A stretch of DNA of 64,000 nucleotides from Astrocystis sublimbata (Eukaryota > Ascomycota > Sordariomycetes > Xylariales > Xylariaceae), in contig JAJNNY010000053.1 of assembly GCA_022453515.1 (NCBI GenBank), positions 62,001-126,000 on the forward strand. Reading direction: 5' to 3'. The notes below the pieces were generated by a model. It was not told the origin of the DNA and ran no database searches. It saw only the letters and a program-made list of their open reading frames with translations. Below are positions 32,453 to 42,507 of this stretch, piece after piece. Position numbers and translations under genes: made by a program. Numbering within the stretch: the stretch's first letter is position 1; each line of letters begins with the position of its first letter.

Positions 32453-33293
32453 TCACCGAAGCCAATTGCTCATACTCCGCGCCCAGGGATTGCCACTGGC
32501 CATACTGTGAGCACTGTCACCTCTTGTGTTCGTGCCAGCGCAGCTTAGACACCTCCTCTGATCTCCTGTATTGATATTCGTGATGGAGCAGTGCGAGCAG
32601 ACGCATTTTCCACAGGCAGCGCAAGCGACGTTTTCCTCGCCGGAGACCTCGTCCATGTCGATGTCCATCATGCCGTCATCATCGCCATAGTTGTCGTTGC
32701 CGAAGCCTCTTCCGCAATCCTCACATGCTGACGGGGTATCTGTTGTTGATGTGGAAAGATGATACGTTGTTGGAGGAGCGGAAGGGCGGGAGGGGAGAGC
32801 CCAGAAGTTGTGGAGGTTGGTCTTTTGTGATGATAATGATGATGAGGTCCCGGGTTGAGCAGCTATAGGAGCGTGCTGCTGTGTTTGATTTGCGGTAGCC
32901 TCGTGGGAGCTCTGCTGGCGTTGGGCGGCGTAGAGCATGCCAAGTGTGCGCTCTATTTGCATAACGAATCAGTTGTTAATTCATCATGGACTCGAGTCTC
33001 TCCCAGATTGGTATGTGGGCTGTCTTACGGTGAACCTCATTCTCCGAAGGCCGGTTATCCCGAATTCGCTTCATGGTGCGTCCGGGGCCCCTATTGCCGA
33101 AACGCGCTAGCGGCGATGGGGGCGCGTTTGTCATGGCGGCGAAGGCGAAGGGGTCTGCGTTCATGTTCGTCGATATATTTGTGTATATGTCGAGCGATTG
33201 GGGTGATATGGACCCGAATCGAGGGGGTGAGTTGAATGTGCTGGATGTCGAGGTCGAGAGCTCGGACTCGGAGCGCTTGCGCTTGAGGAACAT
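32453..33293 (-). CDS. conserved fungal protein with C-terminal CxxC zinc-binding-like region
   Basis: Model on the minus strand: exons 33293-33029 and 32952-32453; 254 residues, intron 76 nt with GTAAGA donor. The start MFLKRKRSESELS is followed by a Ser/Thr-rich segment and the basic motif RTMKRIRDNRPSENEVHQRTL, which looks conserved. A polar linker leads to a C-terminal cysteine cluster: CEDCG, CAACGKCVCSHC and RRCLSCAG, eleven cysteines in CxxC-type pairs, suggesting one or two zinc sites of a ribbon or FYVE/RING-like fold. There is an acidic stretch (DDDGMMDIDMDE) between the first pair and the rest. I do not recognise a characterised family; a small nuclear regulatory protein is a guess from the basic motif and zinc sites. 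Confidence 0.72.
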
Positions 33294-34997
33294 GATGATG
33301 GTGATTATTTTGTTGTTGATGCGGTTGAGATGGTTGTTGAGTGACTGGTGATAAGGCCACGAAGATTGGGACTTTTTTGGAAGTTTTCGGGTTGTATATA
33401 CTGTATATATGGTTGCAATTGTTGTAATGGTTGTAAGAAGGTGGAAGAAACGAAGGATGCAAGGAGGGCTGAATATATGGAGTTTCTGGGCTGGGATAGC
33501 TACCGGGATGCTGGGGGCTCTAGCGTCGCGACATGACGTGACGGGGACGCGCCGCGGCAGCCCTGCCCCGCTGAAGGAACGCCCAGAACGCCCATTTAGC
33601 GGCGGGACAGGGGCCTGCTTTTCGCGTCACGCGTTAATGGATTGCCTACCTGGGCAATTCACTTACGGCCGAGTTTCTTAAGGCTGTTGTGAAGAAACAT
33701 TGCAACGGGAAGGTGGGGTTGGAGTACGTTGCTTTATAAACATCTGATAAGGACTGAGATTTCGCTTGAAATTTGCTATCTATTAGTTGAGTAGCTATCA
33801 TAGGGTGATTATCAAGCTTCGGGTGATACATAGGTACTATCTGTGTACAACATTGACTGATCATTCATCAGAATCGTATTGGAAAGGCAGACTTGGACAT
33901 AAATTGACCAGTTCGTTTTGCCCAGCCGTCAGATTTCTCTTTAAAGTCTGAGAAAGAACTACATTGGCCGATTGTGTGAAGAGGAGTACAAACAAGTTTG
34001 TCTGAAGAAGGAAATGCACGGAAAGATTACTCATCACTAGTTCTCGAATAAAGGAACTCAGTATTCTTACATACATGTAACATTAGTATAAAGTAACATG
34101 TTCGCACACCAGCTATAGAGAGCTACCTACTCCAAGGTAGTACTGAGTTCATGCTTTGGATAAGTCAACAATGATTGATTATCCTACCTACCTAGGTAGG
34201 TAGTGTACCGTACAAGAGGTGAAAGACATCATCCCTACTTGTGCCTTTTCTAGTTGCCAGCTTACCTTACTCCAGCAACAAAAAGCCTTTATTGGACAAT
34301 GCACATTTTGTGGACGAAATTCACATTTCTTAGCAGAACTATCAAAAGTGAATAGGCATCAGAACATCTGTCAAGATGTCACATGCATTGTGGTGCTTGC
34401 ATGGGAAGAATGGGAGACGGGAGATGGACAGCAAGGCCAGTTGAAGACGTCCCTTTCTGGTGATAGCGCGCTGCCGGTACGTACCGAAGGATGTAGATGG
34501 TCTGTGCGCTTTTGTGCTCCACTGTCGCTGTCCCCGGCGCAACAGCCCAGTTAGTTCATCATCCGCGATAAGGAAACGAGGACCCCGATCAATCCAATCC
34601 GAACTTTAAACTGTCACGTCACCATCGACTTTGAACATTAAGCTTCAGAGACACAGTGCTGCGAGATCAAACCCCCCTCTCTGTCTTTCGGCGAACCTGC
34701 TTTCATCTTTTACTCTCCTTCGTTGCCAAATCCCCTGGGACAAGAACAATCCGTCGCTTTCGCTGCCTTAGCTTAGGCCCTCCCTTAGAGCTTGTCCTCT
34801 CCGCCTCCTGCGCGTCGCATTCTGCCTTTACCCATCGCTGTCGCAAAAGGCTCCTTTCTTCCGAACTACCACCGTTCGCATCTCCGCCGCCATAAATAGA
34901 TAGGCAACCAACCAACCGTCTATCTATCCCATCGCTGCACAATCATCTCGCTTCACCGATCATCCCTTCGACTTGCGCACCACATACAGCTTTCACC
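33294..34997. promoter_or_regulatory. divergent intergenic region, 1.7 kb
   Basis: Between the starts of the CxxC protein gene and TFIIS. One TACCTAGGTA copy at 34189-34198. The last 350 bp before TFIIS are pyrimidine-rich (CTCC, CTTTC runs), typical of a strong housekeeping 5' untranslated region in fungi. No gene found. Confidence 0.55.
34189..34198. repeat. palindrome TACCTAGGTA, copy 7
   Basis: Perfect copy inside the larger palindrome CCTACCTAGGTAGG. Confidence 0.9.
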
Positions 34998-36130
34998 ATG
35001 TCGTCGGAACAACGAGAGCTCGAGAGCCGGATCAAGGCCGTCCACAAGGCCCAGGGTGAGAAGGCCCCTGCTGCCTCCATCATCTCCCTCCTCGAGGGCC
35101 TCAAGAAGGACATCCGTCCCACCGAGGAAATGCTCCGCGTAAGTTCTACTTGCTTTCATGGGCTTGCCCTGATACACATTAACCTTGCCCCGATGCATTT
35201 TGCGCCAACTCTGGTTGGTTCTGTCCATGTTACCCCCAGCTAACCAAACATGACATGTGCAGACTACAAAAGCCGGTCTTGTTGTCGGCAAGCTGAGAGG
35301 TCACACCGACAAAGACATCGGTAAGGCCGCCAACGATGTTGTTGCGAAATGGAGGAAAATAGTCGAGGAGGAAAAGAAGGCCAAGGCCCGAGTGCGCGAA
35401 TCGGCCTCGCCCGCCAGCATGGCCGCCTCCCCGGTTCCCAAGCCCGCGCCTGCCCCCAGCTCCAGCGGCGGCGGCAGCAGCGCCAAGAAGGTCTACGAGG
35501 GCAACACGGAAACCCGCAAGTTCCAAACCGACAAGGTCGACATCAGCCGGACCGACTCCGCCGTCCGCAACAACTGCATCGGCGTGCTCTACAACGGCCT
35601 GGCCTTCCGATCGTCCGAGCCCGTCGACACCGTCCTCCTCAAGGCCATGGCGGTCGAGACGGCCGCCTTCAAGGCGTACAAGGGTGAGACCCAAGCCTAC
35701 AAGGAGAAGATACGGTCGCTGTTTCAGAATCTGAAGAACAAGACGAACTTGGACCTGGGACGCAACGTCATGAACGGCACCATCACGCCCGAGAAGTTCG
35801 CCGTCATGACCCACAAGCAGCTGCAGTCCGCCGAGCAGCGCAAGGCCGACGCCGAGCTGGAGAAGGAGAACCTGAAGAAGGCCCAGGTCCCCATGGCCGA
35901 GAAGAGCGTCAGTGACTCGCTCGAGTGCGGTAGTTGCAAGAAGAAGATGGTCAGCTACACCCAGGCCCAGACCCGCGCTGCCGATGAACCGATGACCACT
36001 TTCTGTGAATGTATGAACTGTGGCAAGCGTTGGAAGGTATGTCTTTTTTTAATCCATTTTCCATGTATCCCTCTACATATCTATCTCGCTATCAAACCAT
36101 ATGCTGACCACCTATCTACAGTTCTCGTAG
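34998..36130 (+). CDS. dst1: transcription elongation factor TFIIS
   Basis: Model: exons 34998-35138, 35263-36036, 36122-36130; 307 residues, close to yeast Dst1. Domain I (LW-type helical bundle: ISLLEGLKKDIRPTEEMLR ... GKLRGHTDKDIGKAANDVV) is followed by a Ser/Ala/Pro linker, domain II (VRNNCIGVLYNGLAF ... SLFQNLKNKTN LDL) and the C-terminal zinc ribbon with CGSCKKK and CMNCGKRW. The catalytic acidic loop reads TRAADEPMTTF, so the Asp-Glu pair is intact although the common serine before it is alanine. TFIIS binds RNA polymerase II and stimulates cleavage of backtracked RNA. The last exon has only three codons (Phe, Ser, stop), giving the usual WKFS end; the donor GTATGT and acceptor CTACAG support it. 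Confidence 0.95.
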
Positions 36131-36637
36131 TCAATTATCAACCCCCTTGTGACAGTGGTTCTATCTTCGAAAGAACCATGTGACGACTACGTAGTTTCGT
36201 CACGAAAGAATAAATTTCACCAGATTTGCCGGCGTTTTGTTTTGTGGATGGCGGGCAAGATATCATCTCAGGAGGCGTTGGTTGGAGTTTTCGTCATACG
36301 TATGTATCCCTTGCGGAATGGATTTGCGGGGCAAGGTCGTCGAGATGTTCAATGAAATATTTATTGCGCAGCGCAACTCTTGACTTGCTTTCGCAATTTA
36401 CCCATCCGTCATTTTTCACCGCGCACTTCGCGTACAGCTCTGTAAGGTAGTTAAAGATCAGCTTCACATCAGCTCCTGAGACGAGCTGGTCTGTGATGGT
36501 TCTAGATGTTACTAAGGTACCTAATGCAAGTGCGGATCCGAAAATAAGACAATCAGATCATTTAGATACTTATTCACATGTCCATATTGAAACCAGTTGA
36601 GTATTTTGTTTGTAGATTTTTTTTTTTTTCTCTTGCT
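36131..36637. other. intergenic region between convergent genes
   Basis: About 500 bp between the TFIIS stop and the stop of the minus-strand cysteine synthase-like gene. A T-rich tract at 36617-36629. No gene recognised. Confidence 0.6.
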
Positions 36638-38035
36638 TCATCTGGGCTCCTTGATATCGAGGAGAGTAAATAGATTATCTGGCTTCGGCTCATCCTCCAG
36701 CCCCATCTCCCCTATCCTCTTCCACAGCTTGCTCAAGTGCCTCGTGCCCGAGTCGCACAGTATCGTGACCACGCGGCTTCCCTCCGGCAGTTTTGTAGCC
36801 GCAACCACGGCAGCAACACAATTGACCGCGCTGCTACTGCCGACGAAGATCCCATCGTGCTCCACGAGCCAGCGCGCCATCTGGCACGCCTGCTCGTCGG
36901 AGACTTTGACCGCATCATCGATCAGATCACGCCCAGCCTCAAAATTCTCCGTGATGCGGTTGATCCCCACGCCCTCGACAATGGAATCGACCTGCTGCCG
37001 CCGCCGCGTGCCTTCCTTTTCCGTCGCGCTGTACATGACGCCGTGGCGGATCTTGTTATACAGCCCGCTGCCCTGGGGATCGGCGAGCACGACTCGCACG
37101 TCCTGCATCTGCGCATCGTCTTTCAGATGCCGCGCTACTCCCGCTATCGTCCCGCCCGTCCCGGCCCCCGCGACGAAAGCATCGAGCTTCCCGCCTGTCT
37201 GCGCCACGATCTCGGGGCCGGTCGTCGCTTGGTGCGCGGCGAAGTTGGAGGGGTTTTCGAATTGGTCGGCGAAGTAGCCTCTGCTGCCGTCTCCGCCGTT
37301 TTCTTTCGCGTGTGACGCAGTATGTTCTGCCGCGCGGCGCCGCGCTAGGTTGACAAAGTGCTCGGGCGAGGTAATAGGTGCGACGGCGACGCGCTCCACC
37401 GTAGCGCCGAGGTGGTGCAGGAGATCGGATTTTTCGAGGCTCTGGTCCTCTGGCATGCAGATGTGCGCCCGGTACCCCTTTGCGCGCGCCAGCGCCGCGA
37501 GCGAGATCCCCGTGCTGCCGACCGTGCCTTCGTAGATGGTGTCTCCCCTCCCAGGGACTAATAACCCGGCGGCTTCGGCGTCTTCCAGCATGCGCAGCGC
37601 CACGCGGTCTTTGGGGCTGTTGCCTGCGCCGTTTAGGAATTCGGCTTTGGCGAGGATCGTGCGCCCTGTTGCGGCGGAGAGGCTGCGGATTTCGATTAAG
37701 GGGGTGAGGCCGATGCAGCCGGATATTCCGGCGCATATGCCTGCTGAGCGCAGACGGGTTAGGGATGGGTCTTCGAGGGAGGTGTCGTGGTCTTCGAGGA
37801 ATACGGGACCAGCGCCGAAGAATATGCTCGAACGCCGGTTTTGTGTCTTGGTGGTGTTGGAGGTTGATGTGCGTCTGTCTCGGCGCCGCGCCCAGTTGTT
37901 GCGGCGCTTGGACTGGAACCGCCCCTCGAGGTCCGGGTATAGGTCCTTGAAGCCCAGCGTCACGAGCACGCCGGCTGTGAAGGCGACGGCTATGGCGGCG
38001 GAGCCGTAGGCGCGGGGGTGGTCGCTTAGTGACAT
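36638..38035 (-). CDS. membrane-anchored cysteine synthase-like PLP enzyme (Mcy1/YGR012W type)
   Basis: Single exon, 465 residues from the ATG at 38035. The frame is open to another ATG at 38101, but those 22 extra residues are Thr/His/Pro-rich and probably untranslated. An N-terminal hydrophobic helix (GSAAIAVAFTAGVLVTLGF) precedes a basic linker, as in the outer mitochondrial membrane cysteine synthase-like proteins of fungi. The fold-type II PLP domain has the Schiff-base Lys142 in GNSPKDRVALRML, the substrate loop EGTVGSTGISLA, the phosphate-binding GAGTGGTIAGVARHL and a late TILCDSGTRHLSKLW serine motif. Expected reaction: O-acetylserine sulfhydrylase-like beta replacement, though the main fungal cysteine synthase is usually a different paralogue. 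Strong G/C bias at third positions creates long false frames on both strands. Confidence 0.9.
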   Translation of the reverse strand: MSLSDHPRAYGSAAIAVAFTAGVLVTLGFKDLYPDLEGRFQSKRRNNWARRRDRRTSTSNTTKTQNRRSSIFFGAGPVFLEDHDTSLEDPSLTRLRSAGICAGISGCIGLTPLIEIRSLSAATGRTILAKAEFLNGAGNSPKDRVALRMLEDAEAAGLLVPGRGDTIYEGTVGSTGISLAALARAKGYRAHICMPEDQSLEKSDLLHHLGATVERVAVAPITSPEHFVNLARRRAAEHTASHAKENGGDGSRGYFADQFENPSNFAAHQATTGPEIVAQTGGKLDAFVAGAGTGGTIAGVARHLKDDAQMQDVRVVLADPQGSGLYNKIRHGVMYSATEKEGTRRRQQVDSIVEGVGINRITENFEAGRDLIDDAVKVSDEQACQMARWLVEHDGIFVGSSSAVNCVAAVVAATKLPEGSRVVTILCDSGTRHLSKLWKRIGEMGLEDEPKPDNLFTLLDIKEPR

Positions 38036-38793
38036 GGTATAGTATAATTGCCCTTTTGTGGTGGTGGTGGTGGGATGGTGGGATGGTGGGGTCGATGTCA
38101 ACTCATTCCATTCTCACTCATAGATGTATGGTGGGTAGGTGATGCATGATATCATGAATCAATATGAGAGAGGTATTTACTGGTGATTTCCTCTTTACAA
38201 AGGTCTTATGGTGCTTCAAAGTTGGATCATGGAGCGAATATAATGAAAAAAAAAAGATCGGTTGTCCCTCACGTGCGTTGTCAATGTAGTATCAATTCCA
38301 TCTTAATTGTGAGCCCCACTAAAACTCGCCGATATTTAAGTTCAAGGTACGTATGCAATTGGTTTACTATTACGTGTATTGCAGCAAACACGACAAATTT
38401 CTCGAACTTGAAAGCTTCCTTTTCATTCTCTTTTTAATTTCACGTCGGCAATACTAACGTTTTATTCCGACACTGACACGTTGAGGAGAACAGGCAAAAT
38501 TCTGGTATCATTCGGGAGTAAATAATTCTACAGTACAATATATGGACCATCTGATCCATATAGAGCCCACTTTACTACCACCAAAACTTACCATCTTTAC
38601 TACCGAGTACATGTTCTATGTTGCTTACTCTTATCGGAATTTTTTAAACCATTCGAAAGTTTTAAGTTTGGATAATTATATGCTGTTTCTTGATAATCTT
38701 TTTTCTTCTTTTTTTCTTTTTTTTCCTGTGCTGATTTCCATTTTCCTTCTAATAGTACATATTTCTCATGGGGCACTCTGGGCGGATTCAAAG
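38036..38793. other. AT-rich intergenic region
   Basis: About 760 bp, clearly richer in A and T than its neighbours, with A and T homopolymers (38243-38255, 38698-38728). It includes the promoter of the cysteine synthase-like gene. A 142-codon plus-strand frame (38542-38970) is Phe/Leu/Ser-rich and runs into a gene on the other strand; not considered real. Confidence 0.5.
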
Positions 38794-39709
38794 CTACATG
38801 TACTTTGGGTGTATGTGGGCTCGTTGGGTACGTATTTGCACTTTGACCACTGGCTCCACTGGCTCCACTTCAGCCCTACGAACTGGAACATGTATGTAAG
38901 GCGTAATGCTATCAAACTCAACATTCTCAACACCAGTGTCCCCCGTCTTTCGGATTCTTTGACTCCATAACGTGGCCAAGGTCCCGACCCATCGTTTCAT
39001 AACGCCATCTGCCTGTTCCTGGTAGCCTCCTTCGCATAGGTAGTGTTCTCGAGCCGTCTCTAGGGAATAACAATTCTCGGATGGATGGAGACCGACAAAG
39101 ATGGCAAATTCGGGGCGCAGGCCCTCTCTGAGACCGCCTCGGACGAAGCCTTCTAACACTTTCGTCGGAATCGAGCATTATGTGGTGAAGGAAATGGGAA
39201 AGCGTACCATAATCATCCTCCAGGTCGGACGCATACTCAATGTCTCTCTCCAGCACGATATCCCAAAGCCTGTTTAAGAGAGGGAATCCGTGACCCTCCA
39301 AGATCCTCTTGTCACGGTTGTTGGTATTGATGGGTTTCGCGGCCAGAGGCTCAGCGTCCGCATCCTCCCCGGTGTCTGGTTCATATTCGTCTTGCCCATA
39401 CTCCTCCTGGTACCTTTCAAGCACCCAGACTATCATGATATCGTTGAGTCCGATAAATCGCAAAATGCCTGGCTTGTCGTCCAAGTGAGGCAGGATCCAG
39501 TCCATTGTTCCGTCGTAACGATGCATGTGACCGCTCCAATTTTCAGGCATGGTCGGATGAATATGGCGGCCGCGTGCTATAATGCGCTCAAGCTCCAGCG
39601 TCATCTGGGATGGTGTAGTGGTCATATTATCAGACATGTCGGACATGTAGAAGGAGATGAAGTACATCGTTAACATCAGGAATGACTTTGGACTCAATAT
39701 GCTGTTCAT
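38794..39709 (-). pseudogene. fungal hypothetical protein gene broken by a single-base frameshift
   Basis: The minus strand starts at 39709 and reads plausibly (MPENWSGHMHRYDGTMDW, GILRFIGLNDIMIVWVLE, LNRLWDIVLERDIEYASDLE, HFLHHIMLDSDE) down to about 39160. There the frame turns into an Arg-rich tail, while the adjacent frame continues sensibly (VLEGFVRGGLREGLRPEFA, IFVGLHPSENCYSLETAR) to a stop at 38794. Dropping one A from the AAA run at 39160-39162 joins the two frames. It is therefore either a recently inactivated gene or an assembly error. There is no room for an intron. The family is not recognised; the protein would be acidic and soluble, about 300 residues. The true start may be one of several later ATGs. 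Confidence 0.6.
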
Positions 39710-40121
39710 GATAGAGGTCGAAGAAGTTGTGGGCTTGCTGATATATATTCTGAAATTATTCTGCGTTACGTACTTACTTACGTATGTTCTTCTTAGGTAA
39801 ATTTCCAGTATACGAAACTATAAAGTTCGAACACGAATATCATCAACGTCGAGTGATCACCCTGGCAACTGGCTGGCATAGAGATACAGTACGTATTCCA
39901 TGAGTACCAAAAGACACACTGTACGGAGGGGAAGGTAGCTGGCCGGCTGGGCCACCGGCCGCGGCTCCCCAGAAAATTAACAACTACTTTACACAAGCTG
40001 AGCTCGCTTGGCTTGGCTTGTTGGAAGCTCCCTGGCGGCGCAACACCCTCGCCCCCCGATTTACCTTCGCGTTCGCCGTCATCCTCGACCGTCACTGTCA
40101 CCGTCGCAACCCCGCCCGGCC
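39710..40121. promoter_or_regulatory. divergent promoter region before NDUFAF7
   Basis: About 410 bp. An in-frame ATG at 40008 exists upstream of the chosen NDUFAF7 start; the stretch 40020-40120 is pyrimidine-rich, as expected of a leader. Confidence 0.5.
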
Positions 40122-41822
40122 ATGGACTCCCCACTCCTCACCCAGCTCTTCCGCCAGCTCTTCCGCCACCCCGCCTGCCAATCGAGGAGGTATCTAGCTA
40201 CGGCCACCACCTCTACTACCCCCCTCGCCGGGTCTCCTCACCATGAACATGGCCATGGCCGCCGCACCCGTGCTCACCCCGGGGGGCACGTGCCCAGGAG
40301 GCAGCAGCAGCAACAGAGGAGGACGATGGCGACGCGGGACACGGTGCGCGGAGAGCAGCCGCGGCGGAACGAACGCGACAACAAGCACTGGCAGCAGCGG
40401 TCCGAGATGTTCTCGGTGGACATGACGGAGGAGTACCGCAAGTACCCGACCGTGACGGCGCACGAGCTGCGGTCGCGGCGCGAGCGGCCGCGCAAGGTCA
40501 AGATGCTGATGCGCGACTTCATCGAGGACAGCCTGTACAACCCGCACTACGGCTACTTCTCCAAGCAGGTCGTCATCTTCAGCCCGGGCAAGCCCTTCCA
40601 CTTCAACGCCCTGCCCGACGAGCCCACCTTCTACGCCGACGTCGGCCGCCGCTACACCGAGTTCGAGGACGCCCTCGACGCCCACGCCCACGACGACACC
40701 CGCCAGATCTGGCACACCCCGACCGAGCTGTTCCGCCCCTACTACGGCGAGTCCATCGCCCGCTACCTCATGTCCAACTACATCATGACCACCTACCCCT
40801 ACCACGACCTCATCATCTACGAGATGGGCGCCGGCAGGGGCACCCTGATGCTCAACATCCTCGACTACATCCGCGACAACGAGCACTCCATCTACGACCG
40901 CACCAAGTACAAGATCATCGAGATCTCGACCTCGCTGGCCGCCATGCAGACCTCGCAGATGATGGCCGACGCCGCGAGCCGCGGGCACGCCTCCAAGGTC
41001 GAGATCATCAACAAGTCCATCTTCGACTGGGACGAGCGCGTGTCGTCGCCGTGCTTCTTCCTCGCCATGGAGGTCTTCGACAACTTCGCCCACGACGTCG
41101 TGCGCTACGACCTAAGCTCCGAGGAGCCGCTGCAGGGCACCGTGCTGATCGACGAGGCGGGCGATTTCTTCGAGTTCTACGAGCCCGTGCTCGACCCCGT
41201 CGCCGCGCGCTACATGCGCGTGCGCCACGCCGCCACGGGCGGGCGCTACCCCGCGCCCTATAACTCGAGCCGCTTCCTGCGCAACCTGAAGCGCAAGCTG
41301 ATGCCGCTGTCGCCGAGCCTGAGCGAGCCCGAGTACATGCCCACGCGGCTGATGCAGTTCTTCGACATTCTGGAAAAACACTTCCCCGCGCACCGGCTCG
41401 TCACGAGCGACTTCCACACCCTGCCCGACACCATCAAGGGGCTGAACAGCCCCGTCGTGCAGACACGGTACCAGCGGCGCATGGTGCCCGTGAGCACGCC
41501 TCTTGTAAGTGTTTTCACCTGCTTACACTTACACATTTGCCTCTCCACCTCCACCTCCACCTCCACCCCTTTTTATCTCTCTCACTTACTTACACGTATG
41601 GGGGCAAAATAGGTCCACCAAGGCTACTTCGACATCCTGTTCCCGACCGACTTCCGCATCATGGAGGCCGTCTACGGCGCCATCACGGGCAAGCTGACGC
41701 GCGTCATGTCCCACGAGGACTTCATGCGCTCCTGGGCCTACCTCCAGGACACCCAGACCCGCAGCGGCGAGAACCCCCTGCTGAGCTGGTACAAGAACGC
41801 CGGCATGATGGTCACTGTCTAG
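40122..41822 (+). CDS. NDUFAF7/MidA-like mitochondrial protein arginine methyltransferase
   Basis: Model: exons 40122-41504 and 41613-41822; 530 residues. The start at 40122 gives MDSPLLTQLFRQLFRHPACQSRRYLATA, a good mitochondrial presequence; the ATG at 40008 adds only Pro/Arg-rich residues. The MidA (DUF185) fold shows LMRDFIEDSLYNPHYGYFS, the SAM-binding motif I YEMGAGRGTLMLNIL (near residue 234), YKIIEISTSLAAMQ, LAMEVFDNFAHDVV and the C-terminal HQGYFDILFPTDF and MSWYKNAGMM-like end (LLSWYKNAGMMVTV). NDUFAF7 symmetrically dimethylates an arginine of the 49-kDa subunit early in complex I assembly. The 108-nt intron contains a short CTCCAC repeat. Codon third positions are almost all G or C, sharply unlike the AT-rich DNA just to the left. 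Confidence 0.92.
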
Positions 41823-42507
41823 TCCAGTCTAGCCAGTACCTACTTACCCACCTGCATACTTAGTAGGTAGGTAGTGGGTAATAAGTAGCACTAGTGCTAG
41901 GTATTTATGTATATATATAGCTTAGGCAGTTGGCATTTGGTATATATATATAACCTACCTTGAATGAACAAGGTGAAAATAGTGAAAGAAAGTTAACATA
42001 TATTCTCAAATTCATTATCGTATAGTGGTGTACGTGGTGGAATATGTACCTCTTGGTGATCATACGATACCTGAAAGAAATATGTCGTCTGCAAAAGTTG
42101 GCGGCACGGGCAGTAAACTCAGTATGCCCAGGATTCCAGATTTCTAACTTCTTACTTGGACACATGTTGCCTACTATTAGGTACGTACCTCCTATACAGG
42201 TAGCCAAAATCACATACAAAGGTTTCTCAACACATTTATAATCTTTGCATCTTTTTATTGTTTGATTAAACCTTCGGAGTCATCGCATGTCTGTCTAGCC
42301 ATTGCAAACCACACTAGGTACATATATACCTAGGTAGATACCTACCTAAGTAAGTACAAACTATACCGTTCATACCATCCATCGACCTAATTCGAACACC
42401 CACTCCCCTTTTCCATACCAAGCCTCGTCCTCATGCAAGATCGAGACAAAACAACACTACGCAGGGCAAGAAAAACAAGCGAATGAGCACCTTGGACGCT
42501 CATTGAT
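41823..42507. other. AT-rich intergenic region between convergent genes
   Basis: About 680 bp between the stops of NDUFAF7 and alanyl-tRNA synthetase. TA-dinucleotide runs (41910-41920, 41940-41952), many GTAGGTA-like steps and one TACCTAGGTA palindrome (42327-42336). No gene. Confidence 0.6.
42327..42336. repeat. palindrome TACCTAGGTA, copy 8
   Basis: Perfect copy between two convergent genes, which shows that the motif is not confined to promoters. Confidence 0.9.

Noticed and set aside
38542..38970. 142-codon plus-strand frame
   Set aside because: Lies in AT-rich DNA, is dominated by Phe, Leu and Ser, and runs antisense into the frameshifted gene.
40194..41093. 299-codon minus-strand open frame rich in Val, Gly, His and Asp
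   Set aside because: Antisense to NDUFAF7, whose GC-saturated codons leave few stops on the other strand.
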